Assembly: GCF_011397635.1 (NCBI RefSeq)
Contig: NC_064770.1
Span: 8,518,826 to 8,582,825, forward strand
Direction: 5' to 3'
DNA from: Epinephelus fuscoguttatus
Taxonomy: Eukaryota; Chordata; Actinopteri; Perciformes; Serranidae
DNA length: 64,000 nt
In this document: positions 1 to 10,329 of the stretch, in pieces
Layout of the letters: each line of letters begins with the position of its first letter
How positions within the stretch are numbered: position 1 is the stretch's first letter
Program-made: the position numbers and the translations under genes
Notes under the pieces: generated by a model
What the model was told of the DNA's origin: nothing
Seen by the model: only the letters and a program-made list of their open reading frames with translations
Database searches by the model: none

Positions 1-140
1 AGACCACTGTTTGAAGGTCCAGGTCTTGTCACGGACTCAACCGCAGTTTTACTTGGTCTTGTCTTGGTCTTAGGCCAAAAGGACCTGGGATTTTATTTCA
101 AGACCAGTCAAGACCATGACAGCAGGGATATCACTGATTT
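1..140. repeat. GGTCTTG-rich repeat block
   Basis: This block is packed with GGTCTTG and its complement CAAGACC. Similar blocks recur at about 1460-1520 and 2370-2410. Arrays of a short motif like this are typical of subterminal regions of teleost hAT-type elements. The block is cut by the window edge, so the parent element cannot be delimited. The sequence 140-412 holds AT-rich DNA with no gene that I can see. Confidence 0.45.
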
Positions 141-420
141 GCCTCTACAAAAAGGAGTGTTGAATAAAGTCAGTTAAGTTGATTTCAGCTCCTAAGTGTT
201 TGTATTATTTTTCTCATAGAAAACAAAGGAACATTCCCACATAAAATTCACCTCTGCAATATCTTTTGATTAATTTATCAATACATTTCTCATGGTATGT
301 TTATATATACACATACAATATAAAGTATGGCAATAAAACAAGTGAATGAAAATGAATCTTTATTGGTTTTCATTAATCTTTCAGATTAATTTGAGGATAT
401 GGTTTGCATTTTCCACATTT

Positions 421-1432
421 TAGGGGTGTAACGGTACACAAAAATCTCGGTTCGGTATGTACCTAGGTACACAAGTCACGGTTCGGTTTTTTTCGGTACA
501 GTAATGAAAAAAATAGACAACTATTTAATATCTTTTACTTATTGGTAACCTTATTAAAACATACCACCACAGCAGTTAACTCTTGTTACACAATTGTTGA
601 ATGAAACAAATATATATAAAATCCTGCTTTTTCACATTGTTTGAATGAAAATAGAAATATAAAAGTGAAAAATAAAATCCTGCTGTTTTTTTTAACACAT
701 TTTTTGAATGAAAAATATAAATATACATTTCTGCTTTAACAGTTTTACTCTACTAGGAACTTACTTAGCTCTCCCACTTTGTTAAAGTGCAGTAAACAAA
801 ACATGCTCATATCTAAAGTGCAGCTTAAACAATTTTACTTAACTCCAATAGCATTGGTTATTTCTTTAGCGTGATGGTCAGGGAAACTCTCTTTCTTTTT
901 AAATGACGACGATATCGTAGTTTGCACCAGATTGCTTTTTCTAGTCGTGATGGTTAACATTCAAACTCGGGTGGTATCGCTTTAGATGCGTTAGCATGTT
1001 AGACGTGTTTCCAAGTACATACCCGACCGCTGTTCTGCAGTGTCGGCACACTGCTTTTGTCTTGCCCACTTGTTTATTTCCATCTTCGTATTTTACCCTG
1101 AAACCAAAGTGCTCCCAAATGGAGGACTTAAGGTTTGCGGGTGGGTCTTCAGGTTCGTCAGGCTCACTTGCCATGTTGTCAAAATGCAAGAATGCGCTGC
1201 ACAAAGTGAAAGCGGAGATTTACAGGACTCGGTCCATCACGCAATTATGTCCGGGAACTAGATATTTTAAATGGTTCAGCTCGCAAAAACGGAATTAAAA
1301 TAAAACAAAATAAAATAAAATAAAATAATATTCTGCGCCCAATAATTCAGTACAGGGTCGTGCCGAACCGGAAGTCGCGTACCGAACGGTTCGACACAAA
1401 TACATGTACCGTTACGGCCCTACCACATTTTA
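421..1432. mobile_element. non-autonomous hAT-type DNA transposon
   Basis: The element is 1,012 bp. Its left end reads TAGGGGTGTAACGG and the reverse complement of its right end reads TAGGGCCGTAACGG, followed by related GGTAC- and GGTTCGG-containing sequence in each arm. It is flanked by a perfect 8-bp target duplication, CCACATTT, at 413-420 and 1433-1440, which is the hAT hallmark. The interior keeps only a BED-finger exon and no hAT catalytic or dimerisation domain, so the element is non-autonomous. A partial end of the same TIR type appears near 48576. Confidence 0.9.
941..1174 (-). CDS. BED-type zinc-finger fragment of a hAT transposase
   Basis: This 77-codon frame lies inside the hAT element at 421-1432. 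An acidic N-terminus (residues 1-14) is followed by a BED finger: the aromatic pair in SIWEHFGF (about 18-25), the Cys pair CRHC, and the His pair in HLKRYH (about 64-69). BED fingers are the DNA-binding domain at the N-terminus of many hAT transposases and of ZBED host proteins. Nothing downstream encodes the DDE or dimerisation domains, so if translated it would be DNA-binding only. I start at the methionine before ASEPDEP; an in-frame ATG ten codons upstream is also possible. It is probably a relic exon rather than a host gene. Confidence 0.7.
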   Translation of the reverse strand: MASEPDEPEDPPANLKSSIWEHFGFRVKYEDGNKQVGKTKAVCRHCRTAVGYVLGNTSNMLTHLKRYHPSLNVNHHD

Positions 1433-1596
1433 TCATAAGTGTATCACGCAGTTTGGGACTCTCACTGTCTTGGTCTTGACTCGGTCTCACCCTGCCCTGC
1501 CCTGGTCTTGGTCTTGACAACGGACTGTATAATCTTTGGGAAGAGTTATTTGACTCGTGATGGACTGGGAGTCTCATCCTACTCTCTAATGTGCTA

Positions 1597-2216
1597 TGTG
1601 TGAGCTCAGTCCTGCGTGTTCTTTAATGAAGCAATAGGAGAAGATATTCGGTCTCAGTTAATGTAGTTTATTAAGCAGTAAAGGAATAAAATTACAGAGC
1701 TCTGGGTCTCAACTTCACGTCCCTGACGAACAACAAAGGTGTGTCAGTTCACGAAGTCTGACCTCCTGTCCTTTCCCTGACCCAGTATATTTGAGCGTAA
1801 CAGAGTGTCATTGTGCACGCAAGGCGTTGTCCTCTTCTCATTGGCAGTTCCACTTCCTCCTTCACCACACCACGCCCCTGCCTCGTGTTAATCTGACTCC
1901 TTCCCGCTGGCGGTGGGGGCGTGGTTCCTGTTTTGAAAGACAAGAGAACAACACAACTCCCTACACGTGCTGTACCTTACTATCTGTACATCACTTTCTA
2001 TTCTTTTTACCATATATGAAACTAATTATCTAAGCATTGCGATATGTGCTCCTCAGACTTCATGTCTCTTCCTCTCCTGTACTTCTCCACTTCTGCAAAG
2101 CAAACACATTCAGATCAGCTGAAATCATCTCAGTATTCTCATTGTTCACATATCTAAAACTTATATAGTGAAACACAACTGATAGTAAAACACATAAAAT
2201 CATTCTATTCCCAACA
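1597..2216 (-). mobile_element. possible solo LTR
   Basis: Read on the minus strand, the block opens with TGTTGGGAATAG and closes with CTCACACA, the TG...CA ends expected of an LTR. It has a TATATAA-like box about 50 bp from its start and an AATAAA near its end (about 1664-1669). No matching 5-bp target duplication was found at either side, and no gag or pol follows. It may be a decayed solo LTR or a chance resemblance. Confidence 0.35.
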
Positions 2217-3090
2217 CTCGCACTTGGATCTTTTCGTTCGGCCTATGTCACATCCACTAACATTGTGGGGGAAGGGTTTCTGACCAATACTGCAGTGAGC
2301 TACTGGGAGAGATTAGATGTTTTCGCTTTACTTTTGGGGAACTGTCATGTCATCTATCTTTCTATACAGTCTGTGGTCTTGGTCTTGAGGGACTCTGGTC
2401 TTGGTCATGGCTTGCTCTCAGTTTAAGCAGCCTTGACTACAATGCTGTAGTAAAAGTAAAAGAATGTAATATTATTAGCAGAATGTACCTGAAAAGTAAA
2501 AGTACTCATTGTGCAGTAAAATGTTTCAGTCAGTGTTTTACTATCATATCTGATGTTTTTGGATTAATATTACTGCTGCATTAATGTGTATGTTGTATTC
2601 TACATACATGTAGGTTTAAGGTTGTGCTAATTTTAACTCCTTTATATACTGTTGGGTAGTTTAATCTATAAAATAAAAAGATAAAGTCCGCAGACCATCA
2701 TAAATTTATGCAATATTAAAAAGGGGAAAACAAAAACTATGTTCTGTAGAGGCGTCTCTAATAAATATCACACAGAGACAGACAATATGAGAAACATGGC
2801 TCACACAGTAGTAGCGGAAAAACAATCAAATCCAACATCATACCAGCTACTGAGGGAACAATGTAAACACAAATGACAAGATCCTAGAACCATGGCAATG
2901 ACAAATTCCTAGATCCATAGAAATGAGGCGCACGGACCACACACACCTCATAAAAAAGGCCTCAAGTCAAAATCAGCATTAAGCCCTTTGGGAGCCAAAG
3001 TGTCCAGGGTATATATCCAAAAAGCTTCTCTTCTAAGTATGAGAGAGTTAATGTCACCACCGTGTGCGGGCTGTTTGACTAGTTCTATAC

Positions 3091-4257
3091 CTATGTATCT
3101 GAGAGAGGAGACATTATGCGAGGCTTGTGTGAAGTGCACAAGCCTCGGCTTGTGTGAAGGATAATTTCTATGAGGTCCACAATACAGCGAGTGCTAGGGG
3201 TGCAGTCGGTGCGCAGATTAAGAAAGAATTCAGCTGCCTGAAGACCCCCCTCAAAAGGTACATTTGTGTATAAAGACTCAATGTCCATGGTAACTAAAAA
3301 ACAGTGATCATTATTCAGTTGTATAGTTTGAATCATCTTGATAAACTGCACAGAGTCTTTGACATAAGATGGCAGGGCAGTGACAAGTGGCTGAAGAAAA
3401 TAATCCACAAACGCTGATATGTTTTCAGTGAGGGACCCAATGGCAGCGACAATGGGACGGCCAGGAGGTACAGTGGTATAAGATTTGTGGATTTTGGGGA
3501 GAGTGTATATCACTGGGGTGACGGGAGAGTCAACCACCATAAATGCATGTTCCCGTTTTGTGATTTCACCACTCTCCAAAAAAGCATCCAATTTGGCCTT
3601 GATGCGCTGTTTGAAGTCTTGAGTTGGATTATGGTTAAGTTTTTTGTAAAAGGTGGTATTGTTCAATTGTCTCTGTATCTCTTCATCATATGCAGCACGG
3701 TCCAAAACAACTATAGCTCCCCCTTTGTCCACGCTCTGAATAATCACCGTCTTATCATTTTGTAAAGTTTTCAGTTCATGTCTCTGTTCCTTCGTCAGAT
3801 TGTTAGCCACCTTATATTCCCTCTTCTTCTGGAGAAGGAGGGAGACATCATTCTCCACTAGTCTGCAGTATGTATCTATGAAAGCATTTCTGTTGGGGGG
3901 AGGGATGAAGGTGCTTTTACCTCTAAACGGCGTCCTGGGTCCGGCAGAGAGTGTAGCATGAGTGACATCATCCCGCCCAGTCACCCCTGAGTCGCCTGGG
4001 GCCTCAGCGCCTCCAATTGTAGAAAAAAAGGAATGAGTAACGTTAGGGTTTTTTTCACGACTACTGAAAAACTCATTGAGTCTCAGCGTACGGAAAAACT
4101 TATGAAAGTCAACAATAGTGTCAAAATCCCTACAGTACGTGGTGGGTACGAAAGACAGTCCTTTACTCAGAGCTGCAACACAGGTATCAGATAATATTTT
4201 GCTAGATAAGTTTATCACATTCTGTACCTGCTGTGTCTCTGTGTCTGGCGAGTCCAA
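3091..4257 (-). pseudogene. Penelope-like reverse transcriptase, truncated
   Basis: The open frame runs 388 codons. Family motifs seen in order are KTVIIQSVDKGGAIVVLD (about residues 168-185), YTLPKIHK, the GRPIVA block, and the catalytic-Asp block TMDIESLYTNVP. After the last block the frame jumps to sequence from near the protein C-terminus, so the YADD-containing part of the RT and most of the GIY-YIG endonuclease are deleted. The deletion junction lies at a small palindrome around 3130-3150. The N-terminal half is poly-Ser/Asp linker. The product cannot be a working polymerase. The element lies in a gene-free region and its frame is not part of any host gene. Confidence 0.85.
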
Positions 4258-4613
4258 TAGGGCTCTCTGGCGGGTGGTGCTCTTCCCTCGCCTACATTTT
4301 TTCTTTCTCCTCTGGTGTGGGGTGGTGAAAACATATCAGCGTTTGTGGATTATTTTCTTCAGCCACTTGTCACTGCCCTGCCATCTTATGTCAAAGACTC
4401 TGTGCAGTTTATCAAGATGATTCAAACTATACAACTGAATAATGATCACTGTTTTTTAGTTACCATGGACATTGAGTCTTTATACACAAATGTACCTTTT
4501 GAGGGGGGTCTTCAGGCAGCTGAATTCTTTCTTAATCTGCGCACCGACTGCACCCCTAGCACTCGCTGTATTGTGGACCTCATAGAAATTATCCTTCACA
4601 CAAGCCGAGGCTT

Positions 4614-4805
4614 GTGCACTTCACACAAGCCTCGCATAATGTCTCCTCTCTCAGATACATAGGTATAGAACTAGTCAAACAGCCCGCACACGGTGGTGAC
4701 ATTAACTCTCTCATACTTAGAAGAGAAGCTTTTTGGATATATACCCTGGACACTTTGGCTCCCAAAGGGCTTAATGCTGATTTTGACTTGAGGCCTTTTT
4801 TATGA
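4614..4805 (+). pseudogene. Penelope-like protein C-terminus in the inverted arm
   Basis: The 63-codon frame carries the conserved end of GIY-YIG Penelope proteins: YIGIELV, a GGDINSLILRREAFWI block, and a TLAPKGLNADFDLRPF tail. The mirror copy is at 2948-3139 on the minus strand and encodes the same residues. Upstream in the same arm (about 4327-4600) the RT segment with DIESLYTNVP is repeated. Both arms share the same internal deletion, so the deletion came before the inverted duplication. Confidence 0.75.
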
Positions 4806-5758
4806 GGTGTGTGTGGTCCGTGCGCCTCATTTCTATGGATCTAGGAATTTGTCATTGCCATGGTTCTAGGATCTTGTCATTTGTGTTTACATTGTTCCCT
4901 CAATAGCTGGTATGATGTTGGATTTGATTGTTTTTCTGCTACTACTGTGTGAGCCATGTTTCTCATATTGTCTGTCTCTGTGTGATATTTATTAGAGACA
5001 CCTCTACAGAACATAGTTTTTGTTTTCCCCTTTTTAATATCGCATAAATTTATGATGGTCTTCACCTGATGTTCTCCTTATGTGATATTTAGAGCGTGTG
5101 GGATTTGTATATATTTGTATATATTTATATTTGCACTGCAGGCTTTATACCTGCGCATTTTCTTAATAAGTGTCTTAAAGATTTTCTTACAGAACCTTCT
5201 TAAAGTATCTTTGTAAAGTGGTATTCCAGCATTGTTGCATTGAACTGCATTTAAAGATTGTTTCTCATCAATCAGAAACATATTTTTCTTTTCTGTTTTT
5301 TTCTTTCTTGTTTTATAAATTATGTTCATCGTTCCCACACCTGGGGTTCACTCACTTGATTGCATCAGGTGACCCTGAGGGGTTGGGTGTGTATATATGG
5401 AGGTGTATTCACATTCACTTAATGTCTGATGAAGGGCAGGGGCCCGAAATGTTACAACAATGCATGAATAAATTGTGCAAGGAGCAGCTTCTGGTGTGTG
5501 GACTTTATCTTTTTATTTTATACTTACCTTTTGGTCCAGCACCTAGCATAAAAATTTTTTTGGGCATGTGCGTGCTACTTTTACCTGTTATAGTTTAATC
5601 TATAGCAATAAATCATATTCTATAAGATCATCAGAAAAACAGTCCTGTTCACAGTTTTGTGACGATGCATTTCCCAGGTGATCCAAGAAGGTTTTTTCAA
5701 AGACTTTACAAAAATATAATATTTCAGTAAATGTATATAGTTGCATTCCACCACTGGT

Positions 5759-7319
5759 TAACAGACTAGAAATCAGTCAGGAGGTATAACAGTATCAATT
5801 CATTCTTTAAAAACATGTTTTTGTCCAAATAACAATTTTTTTAAAAAAACTCCTGCGTTGTTTCTCCAGTGTTCTTAGTTATTGCATTCTCACAGAAAGC
5901 TGTAATGAATTGCAGTTTTCTTTTCTTTTTTATGATAATTACATGCAGTCCTAAACCCAGGGCTGCTTTATAAAATCTCTGAGGTACGACTGTGAGTTAA
6001 CAAAGAGCAATGAAGCAACAGTGACAGAGAAGAGAGAGGATGTGAGAAAATAATGAGGCTCAGAGGGAGCGGACATCAAAGTGGACAATGCTCGTCCCAT
6101 GATGACATGGCCGCGTGCACCACCACCACATGACACTTTAGCCGTGAACACCTCTTACTCTCAGGTAAATTGAAAGTGAAATTAGAGGTCCATTAGATCC
6201 TTGTCACCTCTTTAATCAGGAGAGAACAGTATTCGCCTCCAGCTGGTAACAGGAGAGGAAGAAAGACCAAATGCAGCTCCAGCTGTTGTATTTGTCTTTA
6301 AAGAACATCAAAAAGAGAAGCACAGAGAGAGAAAAAAAAGCGAAGGAAAGTGTAAGTTGAGACGAACATCAGTGGATCATGATATGCAGCCAAACGCTCA
6401 ATGGAGAATAAAATAAGCAGATTAATTTTTAATCAAAATGATCATGAGTTGTTATTTCAAAATGAGCTCCACCTCAAGCAACTAAAATTCTGCTTTAATG
6501 ATAGAATAATCCATAGATTTCTATCTAAACACATTGTACACTTCAGAAAATACTTGCTGAAAAAAGGACTGTGAACTAACAATTTTGAAACTTAATTTTA
6601 AATAGGCTGTACTTAGCGATTTTTTTAATCATTCATTCAGAGAGCAACACATTTTTCTGTGGTGACAAAGAACACATATCATTTTTTGCTTTACACAGAC
6701 TTTAAAGCTAGGGTAGCCAACTTATTTTTGAAGAATTTTTATCGTATTTGTTAAAAGTCTCTTCACATACTGATAGTAATCAATAAATGAAATGAGAAAA
6801 ACATCTGATATCTGTGGCGGGCGCTGGCTTGTGATAAGCCCATTCAGTCATCTCATTTTGACTGAATGGGACGATTGGATGGCTTACCTGTCTGTCAGAG
6901 GGCGTTCCTGTTTGCTGTTCTATAAATGTAGATGCGTGTGCATGTCCTTATGTGGAAAGCCTGATTCAATGGTGGAGAATCCTGCAGAGAAAGCTGCTTT
7001 TCCCACACTGACAAAAACTGCCTACGCTGCAAAGCAACCCTAAAAAGGAAGACAGACTTATCAAAAAGAGGGTCTAAAAGAAACGTGTCAATATCGACCA
7101 AGAGTCTCAGAGATGGAGAGAAAATGTTCCTGGTATTCAAACTTCTGCAAACCTGAGCCAAAAGCTCACAGCTGCAACTTCAAGTTCATGTTTACATAGC
7201 CAACATTAGCCTCAAATCATTCACTTCACCCCCAGCCACTAAAGACCTCAAACCCCCAGTCAGCAGCCGCAGCAGCGTAATCCAGCTGGCAGAAGCCTCA
7301 GCTCCAGGGGACTGGACAG
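5759..7319. other. intergenic, no gene seen
   Basis: There is no convincing exon here. 6700-7230 resembles an older dispersed repeat. It includes a perfect 12-bp-stem hairpin at 6839-6870 (CCCATTCAGTCA, an 8-nt loop, then its complement). Most of the remainder is AT-rich and featureless to the eye. Confidence 0.5.
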
Positions 7320-8215
7320 CAGAGATGGGACCAAGTCACACATGTGCAAGTCTCAAGTAAGTCTCAAGTCTTAACCTTCAAGTCTCAAGTAAGTCCCAAG
7401 TCATTTTTTCTTGGGCAAGTCAAGTCAAGTCACAGGTTATGTCAAGTCAAGTCAAGTCAAGTCCTGTAATAGGTCAAGTCACCTTATTATTGTAATTTTA
7501 CCTGCAGAATCTGATCTTAATAAAGTGAAAAGACAAGATATAAGTAACTGTCAGTAAACACTGACTTCATCGCTGCAATGTTTACTTTGCACCCACCCCA
7601 CCCCGTATCGTATCAAGCTAACGTTAGCTAACTACCGACTAATCAGATAATATTAGCTAATTGACAAGCACTTACTGGGCAGAATGGTTCTTCAAATGAC
7701 GAACAAAGTTTGAAGATGTCTTCTGGCTGTCCGAGATGTTTATGCCGCATGTCTTGCACTGTGCTGTTCGTCTTTTGCCGTAATAATGGTAATTCCAAAA
7801 GCCGAAGACAATGACTTTTGGTACCCCTCCCACTGACATGTTGATGCCTATCTGATATAAGAGGGCCTGTTTCTCCAATAAACATGTAAGGTACGTAGAG
7901 AGGGCATGACTGATTGACAGGGTAGTGATCCAATCATGACAACACCATTCTCAGCCTGCGCTCCTACCGGGTAATCGACATTATTTTTTAAATTAATTTA
8001 TTAATTTTATATTCTAACCGACAACATGATGTGAATAACACTCAAGTCATTCAAGTCATCATTTCTCAAGTCAAGTCAAGTCCCGAGTCTTTAACTTCCA
8101 AGTCTGAGTCAAGTCTCAAGTCTTTTATTTTTTGTCAAGTCAAGTCACAAGTCATCAAAACAGTGACTCGAGTCGACTTGAGTCCAAGTCACAATGACTC
8201 AAGTCACAATCTCTG
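7320..8215. mobile_element. non-autonomous hAT-type DNA transposon with CAAGTC arrays
   Basis: The element is 896 bp. Its left end reads CAGAGATGGGACCAAGTCA and the reverse complement of its right end reads CAGAGATTGTGACTTGAGTCA. A perfect 8-bp target duplication, CTGGACAG, lies at 7312-7319 and 8216-8223. Both subterminal zones (about 7330-7485 and 8040-8200) are arrays of CAAGTC/CTCAAGT, plausible transposase-binding repeats. The centre keeps one BED-finger exon on the minus strand and nothing else of a transposase. Confidence 0.92.
7676..7839 (-). pseudogene. BED zinc-finger exon of a hAT transposase, orphaned
   Basis: From the methionine before SVGG, about 55 codons encode an aromatic lead (VFGFWNYHYYG), a Cys pair (CKTC) and a His pair (HLKNH), the BED-finger layout. 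The frame meets a stop at 7672, but the bases there form a near-consensus splice donor, CA|GTAAGTG, at 7676/7675. The stop is therefore probably intronic, and the exon once spliced to a transposase body now lost from the element. The finger itself is intact. Confidence 0.72.
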
Positions 8216-9205
8216 CTGGACAGCCCTGACTCCTGATGTCAGATCAGCCAGTAGGATCCAACGCTGCCTTTGGCAACCAGCCTGCTGTGGCACCCAGTGC
8301 TGGGGGATGTGCACTGGCTGAATTCAAGCCACTACAGCTGCTGACTGAAGGTTCATCTCCCAAAGCTGCTGCCCTGCCCACTCTCCTCCTGGGGAAGCAG
8401 CGGCGGGGAGTAAGTCGAAGGGACGGTGGGGTGGCTAACGTTAGCTTCCTAATTATCGTCTCATTTATGGTCTGATAAAGACAGAAAGCAGGGTAAGGAG
8501 GGACTGAGTGAAAATGCTGCGTGCAACTGTAGAATGAAATTAAATAAATTCATATATGGGAAACAATGGGTTACCATGTGAACCATGTTGGCCTTTCCAG
8601 ATTTCTGCCTACCTTAGCTTTAAGTACATTTCCCTGATTATACTTACAAGCTTTTTCTTAAGTAACATTTTACAGTGTGGTATCTCTAAATTTACTTCAA
8701 TTAATGATCTGAGTACCTCCATCACTGTTGTTATGAAAAGTGAAAATGTTTCCTGTAAAAAAAAGGGAAAGTTGTAAACACAGTTGTCTTTCCATCTGTC
8801 TGTCAGGATGAAAATACTGACTTTCATCTTTTTTCGCATTCACTATACACCAAATGAACTCAGCTGAAGATTTTAAACTGCCTAATAATAACCTTCATTT
8901 GGTTTGACAACTTCATCCTGTTAACCATCTCCCCCTTCTTCACACAGAAACATAAAATCCTCTCCGACTAAAACAATTCACAGCATATTTATGTGGATGC
9001 CAGGAAAGGGTTTATGAGCTTTATGAAACAATATCAGGATACTTCTGGATACTTTAATCTCCTCTCTCCGGGATGATGAGTACATTGTTAATACCTTTAT
9101 AATTATATTTCCTTAGAGAAAAAAGAAACAGGCTGAGGGAGTCTTAAATGGAATTTAGTCTAAGAAACTGGGTGACGTCTTAAGAGGATGAAATGCTGCA
9201 TAAAC
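8216..9205. other. intergenic, no gene seen
   Basis: The 8220-8470 part continues the older sequence that the hAT element interrupted. It has GCTAACGTTAGC-type short motifs common in teleost repeats. The remainder is AT-rich with no recognisable exon or RNA. Confidence 0.4.
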
Positions 9206-9210
9206 ATGAG

Positions 9211-9690
9211 CTTAAAGGGATAGTGCACCCAAAAATGAAAATTCAGCCATTGTCTACTCACCCATATGTCGATGGAGGCTCAGGTGAAGTTTTAGAGTCC
9301 TCACATCCCTTCCAGAGACCCCAGAGGGGGTAGCAACACAACTCCACCTAATGCAGCCTGACGGCGCCCCAGATTCAAACATCCAAAAACACATAACTGT
9401 AACCACAGAATATCTCCATACTGCTCGTCCGTAGTGATCCAAGTGTCCTGAAGCCCCATCATAAAAAGTTGTTTGGAAAAACATCATTTTTACTCTGTTT
9501 TTAGCCTCATTGTAGCCTGTAGCTCTAACTGTCTCTATGTACACTGCACTCACGTGTGCATGCTTGCGCGCCAGACCAGCGAAAGCCCGTGAACACACAT
9601 GAACGTGGTGCCAATGTCTCACCATTTCGTGCAAGCACACACACGTAAGCGCGGTGCACAGAGATGCAGTTAGAGCTACAGGCTACATTA
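9211..9690. mobile_element. TTAA-type dispersed repeat
   Basis: It begins TTAAAGGGATAGTGCACCC, then AAAAATGAAAATTCAGCCA. This is the start of a repeat I recognise as very common in perch-like fishes and related to TTAA-targeting MITEs. The right end near 9685 is fuzzy. The long minus-strand frame at 9254-9640 is an accident of the repeat and not a gene. Confidence 0.6.
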
Positions 9691-10248
9691 AGTACTTCCA
9701 TTTTCTAAAGTGCCTCTGCTGTTTCACACTATCATTTTTGCCCTTTTTACTCTGTGTGGTAACGTCCCTAGAAGAAATATCTAAAAGGCTGGGCTGTTGT
9801 TGTCATACAGTTGTCAGTGGCAGCAGATGGATCCGTGTTCCTATTGGTCAAAGTGACGGCTGTGACAGGACAATTCGTGAATGACAAAATCAAACATGCT
9901 AGACTTTCTGTCGGGATGTCATGAGGCGTCCCACACGTGGCGTCTGTTGTCGTTTACTATGACACACTATTACTTCTCACATCTCTGGAGGCTCCTAAAA
10001 CGTTTACAGACGTTGTACTACATGAAACATTATTTCTCAGAGTTATGAGTTTCAATGACAAGAAGCCACCTCCAATTTTATTCAAATATAAAGCAGTGTC
10101 ATCAGCTAAAACTCACAGAGTAACACATATTTCAAATGGCTGTATCACAGGATTGTTATTATCTATTTACCCCTACTCAGACTTTCGCCATTATAGAAAA
10201 ACAGCAACCAGCTGCGCCTCATGCCGATGTGTAAAGACATCTTTTTTT

Positions 10249-10321
10249 GGTTGGTGTCTGGCACCAGAAGTCACTGACCAAGCACCAGTATTTGAGGACT
10301 ATGGAGTGAGACCAGGTTGGA
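10249..10321. repeat. dispersed repeat, copy 1
   Basis: It shares a run of about 73 bp with 21659-21731 in the same orientation, including GTTGGTGTCTG, GAAGTCACTG and AGACCAGGTTG, with scattered substitutions. Both copies sit in otherwise unremarkable DNA. The family is unknown to me. Confidence 0.55.
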
Positions 10322-10329
10322 TCAAGGGT

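Larger units (their letters stand above)
2671..5590 (-). mobile_element. Penelope-like retroelement, rearranged and inactive
   Basis: This 2.9-kb insertion carries a Penelope-type reverse transcriptase fragment and a GIY-YIG-side C-terminus. It is flanked by a 14-bp direct repeat, TAGTTTAATCTATA, at 2657-2670 and 5591-5604. The empty site is visible in MITE copy B near 52180. The segments 2693-3425 and about 4327-5059 are near-identical inverted copies about 733 bp long, around a 0.9-kb single-copy core. The outer left end (2671-2690) matches the reverse complement of sequence near 5500-5520, so about 440 bp of one arm is missing. Inverted or tandem partial copies are typical of Penelope-like insertions. 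Confidence 0.85.
2445..5758. mobile_element. AGTAAAAGTACT-type MITE, copy A, split by a Penelope-like element
   Basis: The two halves are 2445-2670 and 5591-5758. They align with copy B at 50712-52420, sharing for example ATTACTGCTGCATTAATGTG, TTTAACTCCTTTATAT, GGGTAGTTTAATCTA and ATCATATTCTATAAGATCAT. The right end reads CCACCACTG, the inverted terminus of a family common in teleosts (CAGTGGTGG...). The left terminus is not clear. Shorter members of the family lie at about 30340-30455, 34200-34775, 38100-38310 and 40770-41772. No coding capacity is visible. Confidence 0.7.

Noticed and set aside
1597-2216. Full LTR retrotransposon
   Set aside because: There is no second LTR, no gag or pol, and no target duplication, so at most a solo LTR is kept, at low confidence.
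4315-4662. Plus-strand reverse transcriptase frame as a separate gene
   Set aside because: It is the inverted-arm duplicate of the Penelope-like frame at 3091-3425.
9254-9640. 128-codon minus-strand frame
   Set aside because: It lies wholly inside a dispersed TTAA-type repeat; the open frame is chance.
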